DNA of 64,000 bases from a bacterium. GTDB lineage: Bacteria; Bdellovibrionota; Bacteriovoracia; Bacteriovoracales; Bacteriovoracaceae. The notes beneath the pieces are model-generated. The model worked only from the letters and a program-made list of their open reading frames with translations, was not told the origin of the DNA and did not search any database. Both the position numbers and the translations under genes were made by a program. Below, piece after piece: positions 60,548 through 64,000 of the stretch. The stretch is from positions 158,402 to 222,401 of the forward strand of contig JAUHVL010000004.1 in the NCBI GenBank assembly GCA_030425045.1, read 5' to 3'. Position 1 is the first letter of the stretch. Each line of letters begins with the position of its first letter.

Positions 60548-61615
60548 TTACTGTATTTTATTTCTTAACTTTTGAAGCTCAGCTTTAACTTCTTTAGGAA
60601 TAGACATTCCTGCGGAACCAGAGAAGCTAAAGCTGATTGAATCCTCATATGCTTTAAAGCATTTTTTCGCATATTTAGACTTTGAGTAATTATTAACGCA
60701 TTCTTTTAAGTACATGTCTCCAAGAGAAGATAAGTAAACTGTATCAGATCTATTCTCTATCAAACCCAACCAATATAATACTTCTGGCATTTTTTCCGAT
60801 CGTGGATTTCTTACAGCAAAATTATTTAATTTACTTTGCATTTTAAAAATATTCACATCATTTTCATGTATATATGAGCTTGTAATTTCTTTTTCAATTG
60901 GCATTAAATTCTTTTTAATTGCAATACTTAAATTATCTTTTTCTGAAGATTTAGTATTAATAGATTCATACCATACTTTGGCAGCCCGCATAGCTTGTTT
61001 ATCTAAACCTGCTAAGTTTTGTATTTTAAAAAGAAACTTTTTTGCACCTTTTGGATCATTTAAATTTACTAAATATATTTTTAAAATCGTCTTCGTTATT
61101 TCTTCTTGGTTTTGTTTTTTAGATGACATCTCTTTTTCAAGATAGCCTATTGCGCTTTTATAATCCCTCAGCATATATGCCAGCTGACCTCTTTCAAAGT
61201 TGGTATTCACATGTTTCTTAATGAGCTTTGAGTATTTTGTTTTTACTTTTGGGTACAATGTATTTGGCAATTGTGAGTGACAAGAAATACAAGTAGACAC
61301 TACTTTTTTTGCACGATATCTCGCCCAATCATAATTACCATCAATCGAGTTATCTATTTCATCAAAAGTGTTTTTAATAATCTTAACAGATGGTGAAAAG
61401 TTAGCTCTCTTAAGCATTTTGTTATGACCAGCTTTTTCAAAAGAGTCCTGTAATTTTACTAAGCCTTTTTTTAGTTTTGTTTTATCTTTCTCACCATAGA
61501 TCTGGGGAAGTAACTCAAGATAACTTTCCAAAACATTTCTCATTAGTTTTTTCGTTTCTGTACTAGCAGAAACACTTGTAGAAATTATCAACACTAAAAA
61601 AAGTACTTTTTTCAT
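60548..61615 (-). CDS. Periplasmic cytochrome c-like protein with repeat-rich C-terminus
   Basis: This 355-residue protein has a signal peptide (MKKVLFLVLIISTSVSAS) and one c-type heme motif CISCH (109-113) within a helical N-terminal part, as in cytochrome c'-like domains. The rest is helical with TPR-like repeats (ERGQLAYMLRDYKSAIGYLEKE, WYESINTKSSEKDNLS, LYWLGLIENRSDTVY). Heme attachment needs export and a Ccm system, not seen here. It starts 3 bases after the UspA gene and precedes the PAS kinase operon on the same strand. Confidence 0.75.
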   Translation of the reverse strand: MKKVLFLVLIISTSVSASTETKKLMRNVLESYLELLPQIYGEKDKTKLKKGLVKLQDSFEKAGHNKMLKRANFSPSVKIIKNTFDEIDNSIDGNYDWARYRAKKVVSTCISCHSQLPNTLYPKVKTKYSKLIKKHVNTNFERGQLAYMLRDYKSAIGYLEKEMSSKKQNQEEITKTILKIYLVNLNDPKGAKKFLFKIQNLAGLDKQAMRAAKVWYESINTKSSEKDNLSIAIKKNLMPIEKEITSSYIHENDVNIFKMQSKLNNFAVRNPRSEKMPEVLYWLGLIENRSDTVYLSSLGDMYLKECVNNYSKSKYAKKCFKAYEDSISFSFSGSAGMSIPKEVKAELQKLRNKIQ

Positions 61616-61618
61616 TAA

Positions 61619-62062
61619 TTACGCCCTTACTATAATAAGTTCACAAGGTGCATGCCTGACCATATGTTCTGCAAAAGAACTTGAAAAGACACCAGCAATT
61701 CCATGCTTTCCTCTTGTAGCAATATACATCCTATCTATTTTCTGTTCATTAACATACTCAATAACCGACTCTCTTGGGTCTCTAGAGATTAAGCATTTGT
61801 TAATCACTTTCTTATTTTGTAAGTTTTCACCAATTTCTTTTTCAATTGTTTTCAACACATCAACAACTGACGATTCAATTTTTGTATATTCACTCTCTTG
61901 TGGGTAAGTACAAAAATAAAAACTATCTGCATAAACCTGCACTTGAAACCCATGAATAAAATGAATTTCATCATAACTTTCTAAATTTCTTTTGCTTAAA
62001 TCTTTTTTTATGAGATCAACAGATTCATTACTTAAATCAACACAAACCATTAAATTTGCCAT
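61619..62062 (-). CDS. Universal stress protein (UspA family)
   Basis: This 147-residue UspA-fold protein starts MANLMVCVDLSNESVD. It has DPRESVIEYVNEQKIDRMYIATRGKHGIAGVFSSSFAEHMV and APCELIIVRA, with the G-x2-G-x9-G(S/T) nucleotide site only partly matched (GKHGIAGVFSSSF). Acts in stress or energy-related signalling. It is 3 bases upstream of the cytochrome-like gene on the same strand. Confidence 0.9.
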   Translation of the reverse strand: MANLMVCVDLSNESVDLIKKDLSKRNLESYDEIHFIHGFQVQVYADSFYFCTYPQESEYTKIESSVVDVLKTIEKEIGENLQNKKVINKCLISRDPRESVIEYVNEQKIDRMYIATRGKHGIAGVFSSSFAEHMVRHAPCELIIVRA

Positions 62063-62146
62063 ATGCCCTCCAATAAAATCATTATACTTTGAATTTTCCC
62101 TTCAAATCTGATTCCAATGGATTACAAACATGATATCCATCAGGTT

Positions 62147-62806
62147 TTAAGCATTATTAAGCATTTCTTTGATACAAGAGTTTATCCCAGCATAGATATC
62201 GCTGATTTTAGCATCATCAAACATATAGGCTGGTGTCGTAAAAATTTTTAGATTTTTATCAATACAAATTTCATTAGCCGCACAGTTTTGATGAATTCCA
62301 CCGAGCTCTTCGATTACTCCTGCTACGCCAGAATCGTTTCCGATAGTTAGCGTAGGACCCTTATCTCCTAGCACTTTTGCCATGACGACAGGAGCTATAC
62401 AAATAGCAGCTATTGGTTTTGAAGCATTATTAAAAGACTTTATAATATTTTGAAAATCATCTTTGACTGTAAAGGTAGCCCCTTCAAAGGCAAAAGAAGA
62501 TAAGTTTTTTGCAACTCCAAAGCCTCCAGGAATAACCAAGCCATCAAATTTATCTGGATTTAAGCTCTTTAAAGGAGAAACCTTTCCTCTAGCGATGCGA
62601 CCTGCTTCCTCCAGAATATTTCTAGACCCCGTATCCTCTTCACCCTTAAGGTGATTTACAACATGATGTTGTTTATCGTCAGGAGCAAATACTTCAATAT
62701 CTGCTCCATAGGTGTCTAAGGCCAAAAGAGAAAATACAGATTCTCTTATTTCCGCACCATCTAAATATCCACATCCTGATAATACTACTGCTATTTTTTT
62801 CATCAT
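62147..62806 (-). CDS. elbB: ElbB/DJ-1 family glyoxalase-like protein
   Basis: This 219-residue DJ-1/PfpI-superfamily protein starts MMKKIAVVLSGCGYLDGAEI and contains LVIPGGFGVAKNL, with the nucleophile-elbow Cys in PIAAICIAPVVMAK and TPAYMF near the end. The family (isoprenoid biosynthesis protein ElbB) is linked to glyoxalase activity; its physiological role is not settled. The second Met may be the start (GAGGA just upstream). A 5-base gap separates it from the upstream small gene (62812-63003). Confidence 0.93.
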   Translation of the reverse strand: MMKKIAVVLSGCGYLDGAEIRESVFSLLALDTYGADIEVFAPDDKQHHVVNHLKGEEDTGSRNILEEAGRIARGKVSPLKSLNPDKFDGLVIPGGFGVAKNLSSFAFEGATFTVKDDFQNIIKSFNNASKPIAAICIAPVVMAKVLGDKGPTLTIGNDSGVAGVIEELGGIHQNCAANEICIDKNLKIFTTPAYMFDDAKISDIYAGINSCIKEMLNNA

Positions 62807-62811
62807 TCCTC

Positions 62812-63003
62812 TTAATCTATGTTTGGAGTTTTTCCTTGGTAATCACCGTGACTTGCTCTAAATCTTTTTAGTGCAATAACCACCAAGTCTGCCAGGGGTA
62901 TCCCAGATTTTTTTTCCATCTCTTTAAAAGAGTCTACAACCTCAGACTCGATTTCTACTTTTAACTCTTTTAATTCACCCTGATTGTACTTTTGTGACTT
63001 CAT
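62812..63003 (-). CDS. Small ribbon-helix-helix-like protein
   Basis: This 63-residue protein has ELKVEIESEVVDSFKEMEKKSG, then LADLVVIALKRFRASHG, which has the strand-helix-helix layout of RHH transcription factors and some antitoxins. The N-terminal 12 residues are polar. It is in a tight operon with a DUF4388-like gene (10-base gap) and ElbB. No toxin gene is adjacent, so an antitoxin role is not supported. Confidence 0.6.
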   Translation of the reverse strand: MKSQKYNQGELKELKVEIESEVVDSFKEMEKKSGIPLADLVVIALKRFRASHGDYQGKTPNID

Positions 63004-63013
63004 TTTATTCCTC

Positions 63014-63547
63014 TTATTTTAAAACAGTTAATGCATTTTTCTTTCTCAACGAGACAAGCCCATTGGTCACCTCAAAAGGTGGTATATTTGAAAACTGATA
63101 AAGCTCTTCAACCTTTGAGTGATCCGTTAAGCATTTTAATAACTCAAATTCACTTTTTTCCACAGGGAACCCTGTTTCTATAAATGTAGGCTTAATCAGT
63201 AATTTGATATGATCAGGTGGCCTAAGTTTTCTCGATTCTAAATATGTCCTTATAAAACGCGAAAACCTTTCATGAAGTTCTTCTACGGTTATATGAATTA
63301 TTCCGATATTCTCTGCGATGATTTCAGGCTCACTAATAAATTCAATTGATTTTTTTTCATCGAGATCATCAATAAGGATTGAATATAACCCTGTTTCAGC
63401 GAGATGGTCTAGATACTTACAGTCTACAATTATTCCATCTTTCATCAAAACCCAACCAAGATGTTTTGATGAGTTACTCTCGAGAACGTTCACCCTTCCT
63501 GTGAAGTCGATAACTCTTTGCTTTTCTAAAAAATTTAAAAAATCCAA
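63014..63547 (-). CDS. DUF4388-like protein
   Basis: This 177-residue soluble protein begins MDFLNFLEKQRVIDFTGRV and continues with HLGWVLMKDGIIVDCKYLD, the layout of DUF4388/PATAN-type N-terminal domains found in Delta-like bacteria and cyanobacterial regulators. A helical segment (HERFSRFIRTYLESRKL) and a winged-helix-like end (LLKCLTDHSKVEELYQFSNIPPFEV) follow. It could be a signalling or gene-regulation protein. It lies 4 bases downstream of mrp. Confidence 0.5.
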   Translation of the reverse strand: MDFLNFLEKQRVIDFTGRVNVLESNSSKHLGWVLMKDGIIVDCKYLDHLAETGLYSILIDDLDEKKSIEFISEPEIIAENIGIIHITVEELHERFSRFIRTYLESRKLRPPDHIKLLIKPTFIETGFPVEKSEFELLKCLTDHSKVEELYQFSNIPPFEVTNGLVSLRKKNALTVLK

Positions 63548-63551
63548 TTAT

Positions 63552-64000
63552 TTACCTTTTAAATATTCTAGAGAACAATCCCTTATCCTCTTTAGAATCT
63601 CCATCAGTAAATATTCTATCAACTTTTTGTGATAATTCTACAAAGGCTTTCCATACATGACGTCCCTCGTATGAGTTATTGGACATATACGGCTTTCCTT
63701 CGTCAGAACCTTCTCTTAGTTCAACCTCCATTGGGATTCCGCCTAGAAAGTCGACCCCTAGCTCGGTTGATAGAGCTTGTCCTCCACCATTTCCAAACAG
63801 AAAATATTTTTTATCTGAGTCGTCAGGTATAAAATAACTCATATTTTCAATTATACCCAAGATCGGAACAGAGACTTTTTCGAACATTTTAAGTCCCTTT
63901 TTCACATCAATTGTCGAAATAACCTGTGGTGTAGTAACGACCAACACACCATCAAGCTCACAGTTTTGTGCAATACTCAATTGAACATCTCCTGTCCCAG
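63552..64000 (-). CDS. mrp: Mrp/NBP35-type Fe-S cluster carrier ATPase, 5' end outside window
   Basis: This is the C-terminal 148 residues of a P-loop ATPase; the N-terminal part lies beyond the right edge. The sequence continues upstream of the apparent start with G-T-G-D-V-Q-L-S, the Mrp motif. Visible segments are LVVTTPQVISTIDVKKGLKMF, ILGIIENMSYF and FLGGIPMEVELREGSDEG. Mrp family proteins carry Fe-S clusters to target proteins. C-terminal extension TDGDSKEDKGLFSRIFKR is basic. Upstream parts, including Walker A, are not in the window. Confidence 0.93.
   Translation of the reverse strand, partial: GTGDVQLSIAQNCELDGVLVVTTPQVISTIDVKKGLKMFEKVSVPILGIIENMSYFIPDDSDKKYFLFGNGGGQALSTELGVDFLGGIPMEVELREGSDEGKPYMSNNSYEGRHVWKAFVELSQKVDRIFTDGDSKEDKGLFSRIFKR

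Noticed and set aside
1..64000. CRISPR array, insertion sequence or prophage
   Set aside because: No regularly spaced short repeats, transposase motifs or phage structural genes were found; the only tandem array is the coding repeat at 24977-26203.

Overview
The window is AT-rich (roughly 35% GC by eye), almost fully coding, and looks chromosomal. The gene set points to a low-GC member of the Bdellovibrionota, most like Bacteriovoracales/Halobacteriovorax. The supporting genes are a single-histone-fold protein, an MglA/roadblock pair, a DUF1552 + DUF1592-family secreted pair, a fused isobutyryl-CoA mutase (IcmF), many secreted proteins and lipoproteins, and DNPR-type MurE. This taxonomic placement is inference from content, not from a marker-gene search. 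I see no prophage, insertion sequence or CRISPR array.

Layout. 1-10350 (minus strand) is a division and cell-wall (dcw) cluster. In transcription order it is mtnP, rsmH, ftsL, ftsI, murE, murF, mraY, murD, a hotdog thioesterase and ftsW (cut by the window edge). 11590-15149 (minus) is dnaX-ybaB-recR followed by a roadblock protein and the GTPase MglA, then the SRP RNA gene at 15221-15320. 15380-17051 is a radical SAM/SDR pair beside tRNA-Ser(GGA). 17261-21313 holds tadA, a membrane PilZ-like protein, exported MsrAB, tRNA-Arg(ACG) and small secreted proteins. 21315-26740 is the DUF1552/DUF1592-type pair, the latter with seven Cys-rich tandem repeats. 27915-32242 carries a cobalamin adenosyltransferase, IcmF and a divergent ferredoxin.

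34141-39137 is an operon of a degenerate M48-like membrane protein, a CHASE2 histidine kinase, an NtrC-type regulator and lgt. 40578-44717 includes a second PilZ-like membrane protein, a small ferredoxin, the MurNAc-recycling pair AmgK/MurU and a second M48-like protein whose zinc site is lost. 44804-49071 holds a LysM lipoprotein, an envelope beta-rich protein, a tiny lipoprotein, folK and etfBA. The histone-fold gene (49150-49371) faces a 599-residue secreted protein. 53535-56901 has a CBS protein, an HPF-like protein and a large secreted protein with an L,D-transpeptidase-like signature. 56891-64000 (minus) has two-component genes (PAS kinase, receiver-CRP fusion), a phospholipase D-like protein, a cytochrome-like protein, UspA, ElbB and the 3' part of mrp.

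The genes cluster around envelope construction and remodelling (dcw, AmgK/MurU, Lgt, LysM, the LDT-like protein), nucleoid and DNA upkeep (histone, DnaX, YbaB, RecR) and redox or acyl-CoA metabolism (IcmF, ETF, ferredoxins, MsrAB). The points most worth a second look are the histone, the MurD with a rewritten active site, the two pseudo-M48 proteins, the LDT-like secreted protein, a candidate sRNA/attenuator at 26838-26930 and a folded GC-rich island at 27676-27810.
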